A stretch of 64,000 bases of DNA from Wukongibacter sp050859025 (GTDB lineage Bacteria; Bacillota; Clostridia; Peptostreptococcales; Caminicellaceae): contig NZ_CP138200.1 of NCBI RefSeq assembly GCF_050859025.1, positions 682,001 through 746,000 of the forward strand, in the 5' to 3' direction. Shown here in pieces: positions 1 to 7,991 of the stretch. Each line of letters opens with the position of its first letter. Positions within the stretch are counted from its first letter, which is position 1. A model generated the notes under the pieces. The model saw nothing but the letters and a program-made list of their open reading frames with translations, had not been told where the DNA came from and searched no databases. The position numbers were made by a program, and so were the translations under genes.

Positions 1-1
1 A

Positions 2-1201
2 GGCGGTGGTGCTAAAGGAGCTTTTCAAATAGGTTCATGGAAGGCGTTAAAGGAGATTGGGATTGAGATTCAGGGTATTTCAGGAACGTCGGTAGGAGCA
101 TTAAACGGAGCTATAATTGCCCAGGATGAGTTTGAGAAATGCTATGATATTTGGTATAATATGAGCCCTTCCAGGGTAATAAATATAGATGACAATATTT
201 TAGAAAGGCTAATGAAATTCGATATTACACCAGAAAATATTCATTATATAGTAGGACAAATAAAAAAGATATTGGGCGGCAGGGGTTTAGATATATCACC
301 ATTAAAGAGTCTTTTAAAGGAGTTCATATGTGAGGATACTATTAGGGGTTCAAAAAAGGATTTAGGAATTGTAACGGTTTCACTAAGCGATTTAAGGCCT
401 CTAGAGCTTTTTATTGAAGACATTCCAAAGGGACAGCTTATTAATTATCTTGTAGCCAGTGCCTATCTTCCTGTATTTAAACTGGAAAAGATACGGGGAA
501 AGCTCTATTTGGATGGTGGATTTTATGATAATTTACCTATGAGACTTCTAATTTCCAAAGGATATAAAGATTTAATTGTGGTAAGGCTATATGGTTTAGG
601 TAGAAGAAGACGGATTAGAACCGATGGTGTTAATATTACTTATATAAATCCATCTGAAGATCTAGGTATGACCTTAGATTTTACTACTGAAAGGGCACGA
701 AAAAATCTAAAGCTCGGCTATTTTGATACTCTAAAAACCTTTAAGGGGTTGAAGGGAAATAAATATTATATTGAGTCAAAAAATGATGAAGAATATTTTA
801 TGAATTATTTTTTGAATCTTGGAGAGAAGAAAATACTAAAAATAGGTAGGATATTGGGAATAGAAGACATGCCCTATAGAAGAATGTTATTTGAGTATAT
901 AATACCAAAGCTTGGGGAGCTTTTAGATGTAGGAAATGATGAAAAATATGAAGATATTATCTTAGCCCTATATGAAAGGGTAGCCAAGGAACAAGGGATT
1001 AAGAGGTTTAAAGTATATGAATATAAGGATTTTGAAGATGCTGTTGTAAATAAGTTTAGACCATCTAGAGGGAAAATATCGGATATTATACCGAGGATAT
1101 TAAAGCAAAGTGATTTACTTCTTAGGACTGTCAGAGATGATATATTAGATGAGATATCAAATGAGGTATTTGAAAGCTTGATTACAAATTCAACGGCATA
1201 A
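2..1201 (+). CDS. Patatin-like phospholipase (5' end outside window)
   Basis: The reading frame is open from base 2, so the gene starts upstream of the window. The visible part starts with the glycine-rich oxyanion loop GGGAKG, followed by the nucleophile motif GTSVG (Ser codon at 89-91) and, near base 512, the DGG motif carrying the Asp of the Ser-Asp dyad. This is the full catalytic signature of bacterial patatins, which hydrolyse acyl-ester lipids. No membrane segment is visible. The C-terminal 200 residues are charged and not recognised. The family is firm; substrate and cellular role are unknown. Only a few residues are likely missing, since the GGG loop is normally close to the N-terminus. 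Confidence 0.88.
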   Translation, partial: GGGAKGAFQIGSWKALKEIGIEIQGISGTSVGALNGAIIAQDEFEKCYDIWYNMSPSRVINIDDNILERLMKFDITPENIHYIVGQIKKILGGRGLDISPLKSLLKEFICEDTIRGSKKDLGIVTVSLSDLRPLELFIEDIPKGQLINYLVASAYLPVFKLEKIRGKLYLDGGFYDNLPMRLLISKGYKDLIVVRLYGLGRRRRIRTDGVNITYINPSEDLGMTLDFTTERARKNLKLGYFDTLKTFKGLKGNKYYIESKNDEEYFMNYFLNLGEKKILKIGRILGIEDMPYRRMLFEYIIPKLGELLDVGNDEKYEDIILALYERVAKEQGIKRFKVYEYKDFEDAVVNKFRPSRGKISDIIPRILKQSDLLLRTVRDDILDEISNEVFESLITNSTA

Positions 1202-1325
1202 AAATTACAGCTAAAATTATACAATTTGCATAAAATTGATTATAAAATTGTATGACTTTGCATAAAAATAGTAAAGTTGAGATATATTTAGTATACATTT
1301 GAGTATTTAAATGTTATTTTATCTG

Positions 1326-1529
1326 TATAGAATACATTTATAAATTTCCACTTTGATTTTCTGAATATAGAGAGTTCCAAGTAAATCTTAATTTATACAT
1401 ATCAAAATATCCGATGCTTCTTAGGATTTTTGATGTGTATAAATTAAAGTTTTGACTGGAATCTCTATAGCTATGGTTCTAGGATGATTTAGAGAATCAA
1501 AGTGGAAAAGATTTATTGCCATTTTTCTC
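1326..1529. repeat. Family B palindromic element split by an inserted family A element
   Basis: Bases 1326-1365 match the left 40 bases of the 102-bp B repeat and 1470 to about 1529 match its right part, with the spacing expected of one B copy. Between them lies a complete A element. The outer right end is diverged. The B copy ends about 35 bases before the pgcA start. Confidence 0.75.
1366..1469. repeat. Family A palindromic element, copy 1 (MITE-like)
   Basis: A 104-bp imperfect palindrome with ends TATAGAGA...TCTCTATA. The arms (TTAATTTATACATATCAAAA against its complement) pair along most of the length. The core TAGAG...CTCTA is bounded by TA on both sides, as for a TA target duplication. 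It interrupts a B element. Confidence 0.85.
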
Positions 1530-1563
1530 AGAAAAGAACTCTAAGAAGACGGGGGTAATAAGC

Positions 1564-3288
1564 ATGAGCTATTTGAAAAAATATGAAGAATGGATTTTAA
1601 ATTCATATTTTGATGAAGACACAAAGAATGAACTGAAGAGTATAGGAGATAACCAAAGAGAAATTGAAGAAAGGTTTTATAAGGATTTAGAGTTTGGAAC
1701 TGGTGGACTCCGAGGAATCATTGGTGCTGGAACAAACAGGATGAACAAATATAATGTTAGGAAGGCTACTCAAGGTTTTGCTAACTATATATTGAATAGT
1801 GTGGAGAATTCGAAGAATAGAGGTGTAGTTATTGCCTTTGATTCAAGACATAAATCACCAGAATTTGCTAAAGAAGCTGCTAAGGTATTAGCAGGAAACG
1901 ATATAAAGGCATATGTTTTTGAGTCCTTAAGATCTACACCAGAGTTATCCTTTGCTGTAAGATACCTTGGGGCTGCTGGGGGTATAGTTGTTACAGCGAG
2001 CCATAACCCTCCAGAATATAATGGATATAAGGTATATGGAGAAGATGGAGGGCAACTCGTTCCAAGGTATGCAAATATGGTAATAGATGAAATTAGAAAA
2101 ATTGAGGATTATAGCAGCGTGCAATACCTTGAGGAGGAAGATGCAAAGGCTGATGGGCTTATAAATATTATTGGGGAAGATATTGATAAGAAGTATATAG
2201 ATATGGTCAAGTCACTATCTCTTAGGAAAGATATAATAAAAGGGATGAAGGACTTTAAAATAGTCTATACTCCTTTACACGGAACTGGGGCAATGCCAGT
2301 AAAAAGAGTTCTTACTGAAATAGGATTTAAGAACTTTTTCCCTGTTAAGGAACAGGAGGTACCCGACAGCGACTTTTCAACTGTGGAATCACCTAATCCA
2401 GAAGAAAGCAAAGCTTTTGACATGGCAATTAGTTTAGCTGAGGAAGTAGGTGCAGATATCATAATTGGAACTGACCCCGACTGTGATAGGGTTGGTGCAG
2501 TTGTTAAAAATAGAGATGGTAGATATCAGGTGTTGACTGGAAATCAAACGGGTGCCCTACTTGTTAATTACATATTGTCTTCTATGGATAGTATTCCTGA
2601 GAATAGTGTCGTTATAAAAACTATTGTTACCTCTGAGCTTGGAAGTAGTATAGCTAAGGAATATGGCGTTGAAACCATAAACACATTAACTGGTTTCAAA
2701 TTTATAGGAGAAAAAATAAAGGAATTTGAAGAAAAAGGAAACAGAAACTTTATCATTGGATATGAGGAGAGCTATGGATATCTTGTTGGAACCGATGTAA
2801 GAGATAAGGATGCAGTTGTCTCATCCCTATTGATTGCTGAAATGGCAGCATATTATAAATCAAAGAATATGACTCTATTGGATGCCCTTGAAGATTTATA
2901 TAAAAAACATGGTTACTATAAAGAAGCTCTAAAATCAATAGTATTAAAGGGGAAGGAAGGACTAGAGAAAATAGATATGATAATGGATGGTCTTAGGAAT
3001 ACCCCTCCACTAGAGATATTTAACATAAAGGTTGAAATAATCAGAGACTATTTAAATGGAAGAGCTAATCTGATATTAGAAAATGAGCAGAAGGAGTTAG
3101 ATTTACCTAAATCCAATGTATTACACTTTACTTTAGAGGATGGTTCGTGGTTTGCTGTTAGACCTTCTGGTACTGAACCAAAGATTAAGATATATTTTTC
3201 AGTTGTAGGAGAGAAGGATGTAGAGGCAGAAAAGAAATTAGATAGGATTAGAGGCCAGGTACTAAAAATAATAGATAGTATAGAGTAG
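1564..3288 (+). CDS. pgcA: Phospho-sugar mutase (phosphoglucomutase/phosphomannomutase family)
   Basis: Alpha-D-phosphohexomutase of about 574 residues, the usual size for the PgcA/PGM type that interconverts glucose-6-phosphate and glucose-1-phosphate and so feeds nucleotide-sugar synthesis. All four signatures are present: phosphoserine loop TASHNPPEYNGYK (Ser near residue 146), Mg-binding GTDPDCDR, sugar-binding GYEESYGYL, and C-terminal phosphate-binding RPSGTEPKIKIYF. I chose ATG 1564, behind GGGGGT and where the family-like MSYLKKYEEW begins. The longer frame from 1516 would add 16 residues that run into the repeat element upstream. A weak hairpin (about 3282-3301) follows, without a clear T run. 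In this window it may supply precursors for the glycan island. Confidence 0.93.
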   Translation: MSYLKKYEEWILNSYFDEDTKNELKSIGDNQREIEERFYKDLEFGTGGLRGIIGAGTNRMNKYNVRKATQGFANYILNSVENSKNRGVVIAFDSRHKSPEFAKEAAKVLAGNDIKAYVFESLRSTPELSFAVRYLGAAGGIVVTASHNPPEYNGYKVYGEDGGQLVPRYANMVIDEIRKIEDYSSVQYLEEEDAKADGLINIIGEDIDKKYIDMVKSLSLRKDIIKGMKDFKIVYTPLHGTGAMPVKRVLTEIGFKNFFPVKEQEVPDSDFSTVESPNPEESKAFDMAISLAEEVGADIIIGTDPDCDRVGAVVKNRDGRYQVLTGNQTGALLVNYILSSMDSIPENSVVIKTIVTSELGSSIAKEYGVETINTLTGFKFIGEKIKEFEEKGNRNFIIGYEESYGYLVGTDVRDKDAVVSSLLIAEMAAYYKSKNMTLLDALEDLYKKHGYYKEALKSIVLKGKEGLEKIDMIMDGLRNTPPLEIFNIKVEIIRDYLNGRANLILENEQKELDLPKSNVLHFTLEDGSWFAVRPSGTEPKIKIYFSVVGEKDVEAEKKLDRIRGQVLKIIDSIE

Positions 3289-3316
3289 GGGAAACCCTGC
3301 TCTTAGTCTTTAGAAT

Positions 3317-3338
3317 AATCTTTATAAAGAACTTTGTT
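3317..3338. repeat. Short repeat of the AATCTTTATAAAG..TTTGTT type (family D)
   Basis: AATCTTTATAAAGAACTTTG recurs in near-identical form at 12893, 49620 and 58209, always between genes. The centre is palindromic (CTTTATAAAG). It is short, so chance in AT-rich DNA cannot be ruled out. Confidence 0.35.
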
Positions 3339-3405
3339 ATTTGAGGCTATGTAGCTTAAAATATAAATTGAAGCTTTAAAATCAATTTATATATTTTAGA
3401 GTGTA

Positions 3406-3510
3406 TATAGGGATTCAAGTAGAGACTTTAATTTACTTATGTTCAAAATCATCTAAAAGCATGGGTCTTTGTACATCCATAAATTAAGTTTTACTATATA
3501 AATCCTATAT
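3406..3510. repeat. Diverged family A-like palindrome
   Basis: The ends TATAGGGATTCAAGTAGA and its partner AAATCCTATA, and the inner arms ACTTTAATTTA / TAAATTAAGTT, follow the plan of family A with many changes. The length is about 105 bp. Probably an old copy. Confidence 0.55.
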
Positions 3511-3550
3511 GTTAGAATATAGAGAAGCAAAGTATAGAAAAGCTAATAAA

Positions 3551-3578
3551 TTTTTTGTAATATATAAGAAATTATAAG
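3551..3578. repeat. Short intergenic repeat shared with 12820-12847
   Basis: A 28-base stretch reading TTTTTTGTAATATATA followed by RGAAATTATAAG is repeated with a single difference after the metK riboswitch terminator (12820-12847). A weaker copy lies at 58182-58203. Meaning unknown. Confidence 0.4.
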
Positions 3579-3598
3579 CTTCTAATACTTAGTAAAAT

Positions 3599-3661
3599 AA
3601 TGAACGGCTTTTAAGAGCTTATAAATTTGAGTTAAAAAATATAGAAGCGTTCATTGTTTTG
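3599..3661 (+). terminator. Possible hairpin before the 392-residue gene
   Basis: AATGAACGGCTT pairs imperfectly with AGAAGCGTTCATT and is followed by GTTTTGTTTG. It is a long-loop hairpin that could end transcription from pgcA. The rest of 3289-3718 holds only the repeat elements listed. Confidence 0.35.
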
Positions 3662-3718
3662 TTTGAATTTCATTTCAAGATTGATTATCTCTAGATGACT
3701 AAAAACAAGGAGTAAATA

Positions 3719-4897
3719 ATGAATAGGGAAAGATTTAAGGTAATTAAGGGCGGGGGTGGCAAGACCTCAGGGCCAAAATATAAATTTAAAAGAGGCTACG
3801 TTACAGATACTAGACTTATGGGTGTAGTGGGAATGAAGCTCTTTTGGGAAAATGAAGAAGGAAATGAGTATATTCAATTTTTTCACTTGGATTTTGAAGA
3901 ATATGGAATTGATGGATATGAGAGCTTGATAAATGGAAGTCATGAAGAGATTGACTTCATTTCGGCAAAAATGATGGGAGGCCTTGGAGGTCGATTTGTA
4001 AGAATTTCAAAAAAAGAAGGTAAGTATCTACTTAATGAGAGCTATAAGGTAAATATTAATAATAATGAGGCACTACCTCAAGGTATGGAAGAGTATGACT
4101 TCTTGTTAAATGTCAAAATAAATGCTGACGAGGCATTTTTAGTAAAGATATGGAATAAGATATGTGAGGATGTAGTTGATGATTTGAGTCTTATAAACTA
4201 TTTTGTGATGAGGGCCGTTGGAATGGATAAATTGGGGCAAAATCATCTATGCATAAATGATAAAGCAAAGGAGTTTGAACCGACGGATAGGGCATATACC
4301 CTTATTAAGAATGTAGTAGAGTTCTCTTATGCCGATGGTGATATAAAATATTATAATGTAGAATCTCTAGTTGATTTAGATAAGGGATACCAATTAATAA
4401 TTTCTAAGGTTGGTATAAAACAGACTGAAAACGGGCCTGGTGTTTATTATGCAACCATAGATAATAGGATGAGGATATCATCAATAGAAGCTACATTCCA
4501 GCTTAAAAAGCCTGAATATATTCTTGTTTATTCTATAGATGACCTTATAGAGGTTGCTGAGATTTTAGATAATGATAAACCTAATGCAATGCAAAATATT
4601 CATGAGACTGGATTTTTATATACTGAATTTAACCCTAATAATAATCATGTCAAAAGCCCAATATACTATTTAAATGGCGATATATTTGCAGTGTATTTTA
4701 TTACTACCCAAAATCAATTGGCCGTTAGTACATTTACGGAGGAAAACTTAGCAGAAGTAAAAAAATATTTTGCTGGGAAAGTCTTTAAGGGAATAATTGA
4801 GCTGGAAGGGGAGTTTAAAACCGATACCCCAATACTATATGAATTTGTCCATAGCGGATACGAAGATTTTTTTGATTTTTTAAATCATGAGGAATAA
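3719..4897 (+). CDS. Conserved-type hypothetical protein, 392 residues
   Basis: I do not recognise a named family. It is a soluble-looking acidic protein with no signal peptide or membrane helix. The start MNRERFKVIKGGGGKTSG has a GGGGKTSG stretch that resembles a P-loop but lacks the family context and lies at the extreme N-terminus, so I do not call it an ATPase. Mixed alpha/beta composition. AAGGAG lies 6 bases before ATG 3719. The next gene (AEC transporter) starts 11 bases after the stop, which suggests co-transcription. Codon use matches the neighbours and the length makes it a secure coding region. Confidence 0.75.
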   Translation: MNRERFKVIKGGGGKTSGPKYKFKRGYVTDTRLMGVVGMKLFWENEEGNEYIQFFHLDFEEYGIDGYESLINGSHEEIDFISAKMMGGLGGRFVRISKKEGKYLLNESYKVNINNNEALPQGMEEYDFLLNVKINADEAFLVKIWNKICEDVVDDLSLINYFVMRAVGMDKLGQNHLCINDKAKEFEPTDRAYTLIKNVVEFSYADGDIKYYNVESLVDLDKGYQLIISKVGIKQTENGPGVYYATIDNRMRISSIEATFQLKKPEYILVYSIDDLIEVAEILDNDKPNAMQNIHETGFLYTEFNPNNNHVKSPIYYLNGDIFAVYFITTQNQLAVSTFTEENLAEVKKYFAGKVFKGIIELEGEFKTDTPILYEFVHSGYEDFFDFLNHEE

Positions 4898-4908
4898 GGG
4901 GATAGGAT

Positions 4909-5847
4909 ATGGCTGCATTAGAGCAAGTAATTATTTTGTTTCTATTAATTGTCGTAGGATATATTATAAAGAAACTGAAGGTAATATCGAATGATATGAA
5001 TAGGGATGTAAGTAATTTAGTTATGAATGTGGCTTTGCCTGCATTCATAATAAAAGCTATGAATTTTTCATTTGCTCCAGATGTTTTAATTAAAAGTGGT
5101 AAACTAATTCTTATTTCAGCTTGTGTATATTCTTTTGTGATAGCTTTTTCTTTTTTTGTGACTAAGCTTATGAAGGTTAATGGAAGAACTAGGGATGTAT
5201 ATCAATATGTCATAACATTTTCTAATGTGGGATACATGGGATACCCAGTAACTAAAGCATTACTAGGAGATATAGGAGTTTTTTACGCTGCTCTTTACAA
5301 TATTTCCTTTAATGTTTTAACTTGGACTATTGGTGTATATTATCTAACTAGAGATAATGGTAAAGAAAAGGGCAAGAGTGAAAAGGATAGAAGAATATCT
5401 ATAAAGAAATTTATAAATCCGGGATTGGTTGCAGTTATTACTGGCTTTATATTATTTTTATTTTCTATTGAATTACCCTACACTATATATAAAACTTTAG
5501 ATATAATGGGAAGTCTAACGACTCCCCTAGCTATGATATTTATTGGTTCGATACTTGCCGACGTTAATGCGTTGGAGATATTTACAGAAGTAAAAGTTTT
5601 TATAGTCTGTGCTATTAGGTTATTAATTTTACCGATTTTAGTAATGATTGTATTAAAGGCTTTAGGATTTAGTGACTATCTTGTATCTATTCCTGTAATA
5701 ATAACTGCAATGCCAGCAGCTGCTAATGCTGCAATAATGGCATCAAGATTTAATAATGATTATTATCTAACATCTAAGGTTGTCTTTTTATCGACTTTTT
5801 TTTCTGTATTTACAATACCGATTATAGTAATGTTAATCAATAGCTAA
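4909..5847 (+). CDS. AEC family transporter (auxin efflux carrier type permease)
   Basis: 312 residues with about ten hydrophobic segments arranged as two halves around a charged loop (near residue 150-165, KEKGKSEKDRR). This is the layout of the AEC/YfdV family of bile-acid/auxin-carrier-like permeases that move small organic acids. Family cues are NVALPAFIIKAM in the first half, FSNVGYMGYPV, PLAMIFIGSILADV, and ITAMPAAANAAIMASRF near the end. AAGGGGATAGG precedes ATG 4909. The 3' end overlaps the convergent yyaC gene by 11 bases. Substrate cannot be read from sequence. Confidence 0.88.
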   Translation: MAALEQVIILFLLIVVGYIIKKLKVISNDMNRDVSNLVMNVALPAFIIKAMNFSFAPDVLIKSGKLILISACVYSFVIAFSFFVTKLMKVNGRTRDVYQYVITFSNVGYMGYPVTKALLGDIGVFYAALYNISFNVLTWTIGVYYLTRDNGKEKGKSEKDRRISIKKFINPGLVAVITGFILFLFSIELPYTIYKTLDIMGSLTTPLAMIFIGSILADVNALEIFTEVKVFIVCAIRLLILPILVMIVLKALGFSDYLVSIPVIITAMPAAANAAIMASRFNNDYYLTSKVVFLSTFFSVFTIPIIVMLINS

Positions 5848-6391
5848 TAGCTCTAAATAGACTTTTACTAATCACTTCAGCCATTTCCATTACTAGATTA
5901 AGTCTTATATTATGTATGGGGAAAAAATCATCAAAGGTAAACTTATCTACTATGCCTACTATTGAAATATCCCCAACTGAGGGGAGATTTTTACCAACAC
6001 CTTTACCGGGAAAAATAGGACTATGTCTTATTTGAATGTTACCTATATATTTTTCTTCACCAAGACAGGCATCTACAGCGATTATATCTGAATTTCTATG
6101 CTTACTATTTATTTTTCGCATCTCCTCTTTAAGGTTAACGGCATGTATTGGATTTTTTAATGTTCCATAAACGGGATATTTATATTTTCCTCTTGCTAGT
6201 AAGGTTCCGACTAAAGGGCCTAAGGCATCTCCAATACATCGATCAGTTCCAATACATACTATTACAGTATTTTTATTGAGTCTTTTTGATAAATTATCTG
6301 ATAAAATATCAATAGAATATCTGTCCTTGTAATGGATTTTAGCCTTAGTTATTGGGTCGAGATTTTTTTTTATGCTCAAAAGAAGAAACAC
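5837..6391 (-). CDS. yyaC: Spore protease YyaC (DUF1256 family)
   Basis: 184 residues matching the YyaC/DUF1256 group, related to the GPR-like and hydrogenase-maturation-type proteases found in endospore formers. Motifs are VIVCIGTDRCIGDALGPLVGTLL, YGTLKNPIHAVNL, IIAVDACLG and PSVGDISIVGIVD. It supports a spore-forming host. The start is GTG 6391 directly behind GAGGGG, and this ribosome site is one arm of a 10-bp hairpin (6391-6417), so translation may be structure-limited. The gene lies alone, convergent with the AEC permease. The exact biochemical role in spores is not known to me. Confidence 0.88.
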   Translation of the reverse strand: MFLLLSIKKNLDPITKAKIHYKDRYSIDILSDNLSKRLNKNTVIVCIGTDRCIGDALGPLVGTLLARGKYKYPVYGTLKNPIHAVNLKEEMRKINSKHRNSDIIAVDACLGEEKYIGNIQIRHSPIFPGKGVGKNLPSVGDISIVGIVDKFTFDDFFPIHNIRLNLVMEMAEVISKSLFRAISY

Positions 6392-6417
6392 CCCCTCATA
6401 TGATATATATGAGGGGG
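6391..6417. promoter_or_regulatory. Perfect hairpin over the yyaC ribosome-binding site
   Basis: CCCCCTCATA pairs with TATGAGGGGG around a 7-base loop. On the minus strand the 3' arm contains the GAGGGG ribosome site and touches the GTG start. On the plus strand it is followed by TTATATTTTT and could act as a terminator for transcripts coming from the AEC side. Confidence 0.6.
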
Positions 6418-6490
6418 TTATATTTTTAATTCAAAAATCGAGAAAATATAGTGATGTTACTTGAAATATTAATAGTTATACTTGAATTTC

Positions 6491-6592
6491 TATAGAAATC
6501 GTAATAAAACGTTTACATTTTGATTCCTCGAATATTCATAAAGCGTTGGATATTGAAGAAGTGAAAATGTAGATTTATAAGTACATTCTATA
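6491..6592. repeat. Family B palindromic element, copy 2
   Basis: 102 bp with ends TATAGAAATCG...ACATTCTATA. The arms TTTACATTTTGATTCC and GTGAAAATGTAGATTTATAAG match the B consensus, but the loop is diverged. A relic resembling the right end of family A (ACTTGAATTTCTATA) abuts it on the left, the same A-then-B order seen at 6876-7084. Confidence 0.8.
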
Positions 6593-6599
6593 CAGGAAG

Positions 6600-6773
6600 C
6601 TAATCATTATTCGTATTTATCAATTTATGGTATTCAACAATTAACTTATTGAGCTCATTACTTTTACTTACAAGCTCATCAATTGTCATATTATGTAAAT
6701 TGCCGTCTATTTTTTCTGATATTTCATCCCTAAGTTTTTCTATTTTAATACTTAGGCTGCTTCTTTTGTCCAT
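6600..6773 (-). CDS. Spo0E-like aspartyl-phosphate phosphatase
   Basis: A 57-residue helical-hairpin protein of the Spo0E family, which removes phosphate from Spo0A~P and so restrains entry into sporulation. The pattern IEKLRDEISEKI...DELVSKSNELNKLIVEYHKL keeps the family's two-helix layout and the S-x-E-L core, although the usual SQELD signature reads SNELN, so the Asp is replaced. I placed the start at ATG 6773, which has AGAGG about 8 bases upstream; an earlier in-frame ATG at 6791 has no such site. A second family member lies at 59646. Phosphatase activity is uncertain given the changed Asp. Confidence 0.75.
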   Translation of the reverse strand: MDKRSSLSIKIEKLRDEISEKIDGNLHNMTIDELVSKSNELNKLIVEYHKLINTNND

Positions 6774-6875
6774 AATAAAACCTCTTTTCATATATATAAA
6801 TAAATTTCATAAACTTTTAAAAATCAACTACCATTCATTATTACAATAGAGGAACTTATTACTACCTTAAGATGA

Positions 6876-6976
6876 TATAGAGAGTTCCAAGTAAATCTTA
6901 ATTTATACACATTGAAGTATTCAATATTATGGAGCTTTAAATTTGTATAGACTAATAACTTTACTTGAATTTCTAT
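6876..6976. repeat. Family A palindromic element, copy 2 (diverged right half)
   Basis: The left half is identical to the A consensus up to TTAATTTATACA. The right half is decayed, ending ACTTGAATTTCTAT. It is followed within 7 bases by a B element. Confidence 0.75.
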
Positions 6977-6982
6977 TTCTAC

Positions 6983-7084
6983 TATAGAAGTCGCAATAAA
7001 TCTTTTACATTTTGATTCCTTTAAAAGCCTTGAAACTTTGGCTATTAAAGAAACCAAAATGTAGATTTATAAGTGCGTTCTATA
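6983..7084. repeat. Family B palindromic element, copy 3
   Basis: 102 bp, identical to the copies at 7880-7981 (first base apart) and 11627-11728 (reversed). The rest of the 6774-7321 spacer is AT-rich, and I see no further gene in it. Confidence 0.88.
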
Positions 7085-7321
7085 TAATTAGATTATATGA
7101 CAATATTCTATTGATTTCAACAAAATTGCATACATCAATAAATTCTTTTGAAGGAATAGAAAAAAATATTTTTGACTAGAATAATAAATAGAACAGATAA
7201 TCTATAAAGGCCAATGATATTAGGATGAAATAGAATTCAAATAGAATGATAAATGCTTCTACATTTTTATTTGAGTTTTATTAAGCCTTAAGGTTGATTA
7301 ACTATATTGAGAGGTGGAATT

Positions 7322-7744
7322 ATGAAAAGAAAGCTTTATATCATACTACTAATTATGCTAACCTTTATTACTACCAAAGCAATTATGTATTTACATCCAG
7401 ATAATGATAACGGATTTAACACAGAGAAATATTTCAAGCCATCAAATTTTTTAGCAGTCATTAAAAACGAAGTAGTTGGAGAAGGTGAAGTTTTCCATGA
7501 AATTGATAATGAGACATTAAATGAATTCCTCGAATTCTATAGCAATAAAAGTGCAGAGAATCTAGAAATATTTGAAAAAGAAGAGATTAGGTACATATTG
7601 GAGAGCATGGGTAAATATAATACTGACAAGCTTAAAAAGCTCTTAAAGATATCTAGAGAGAAGAGGGAAGAGAGAATCTATAAGCTTTTAGGAGAAAATC
7701 TATTTGATGAGCAATTAATGATTTTAGATGAAATGGTGAGATAG
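7322..7744 (+). CDS. Small membrane-anchored or secreted protein, unknown function
   Basis: 140 residues. The N-terminus is KRK followed by about 18 hydrophobic residues (LYIILLIMLTFITTKAIMYL), a signal anchor or uncleaved signal peptide. The remainder is a charged, helix-rich domain (many Glu and Lys) expected outside the membrane. The start is ATG 7322 with AGGTGG a few bases upstream; the longer frame from 7307 begins at a TTG inside that ribosome site. It is flanked by repeats and a strong terminator, so it is probably monocistronic. Family not recognised. Confidence 0.6.
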   Translation: MKRKLYIILLIMLTFITTKAIMYLHPDNDNGFNTEKYFKPSNFLAVIKNEVVGEGEVFHEIDNETLNEFLEFYSNKSAENLEIFEKEEIRYILESMGKYNTDKLKKLLKISREKREERIYKLLGENLFDEQLMILDEMVR

Positions 7745-7792
7745 CTACTGGTTTTTAGGAAAATAAGAAAAAATTAGTATTAAAAGTTGAGT

Positions 7793-7835
7793 AAAAGCTT
7801 AAGGGAACGGTCTAACCATTCCCTTAAGCTTTTAT
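7793..7835 (+). terminator. Rho-independent terminator
   Basis: AAAAGCTTAAGGGAA pairs with TTCCCTTAAGCTTTT around a short loop. The stem is long and A/T-ended, so it can work in both directions between the small membrane protein and the minus-strand NAGPA gene. Confidence 0.75.
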
Positions 7836-7879
7836 GTAGGATATTTTTAAAGTACTTAAAATCGATACAAGTTATAGCT

Positions 7880-7981
7880 AATAGAAGTCGCAATAAATCT
7901 TTTACATTTTGATTCCTTTAAAAGCCTTGAAACTTTGGCTATTAAAGAAACCAAAATGTAGATTTATAAGTGCGTTCTATA
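7880..7981. repeat. Family B palindromic element, copy 4
   Basis: 102 bp, same as 6983-7084 except the first base. It ends 11 bases from the stop codon of the NAGPA gene. Confidence 0.88.
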
Positions 7982-7991
7982 TAGCTAGTAG

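Noticed and set aside
1366..1469. CRISPR repeat or T-box leader
   Set aside because: The repeats are about 100-bp palindromes scattered between genes with no regular spacers, and no cas gene or T-box motif is present.
1516..1563. Longer N-terminus for the phospho-sugar mutase
   Set aside because: The added residues lie partly in repeat DNA, and a ribosome site precedes ATG 1564.
3737..3760. P-loop ATPase in the 392-residue protein
   Set aside because: The GGGGKTSG stretch is near the very start, without the preceding strand or a Walker B motif.
4815..5048. Small minus-strand gene between the 392-residue protein and the AEC transporter
   Set aside because: Lies across the 3' end of one secure gene and the 5' end of the other; no ribosome site.
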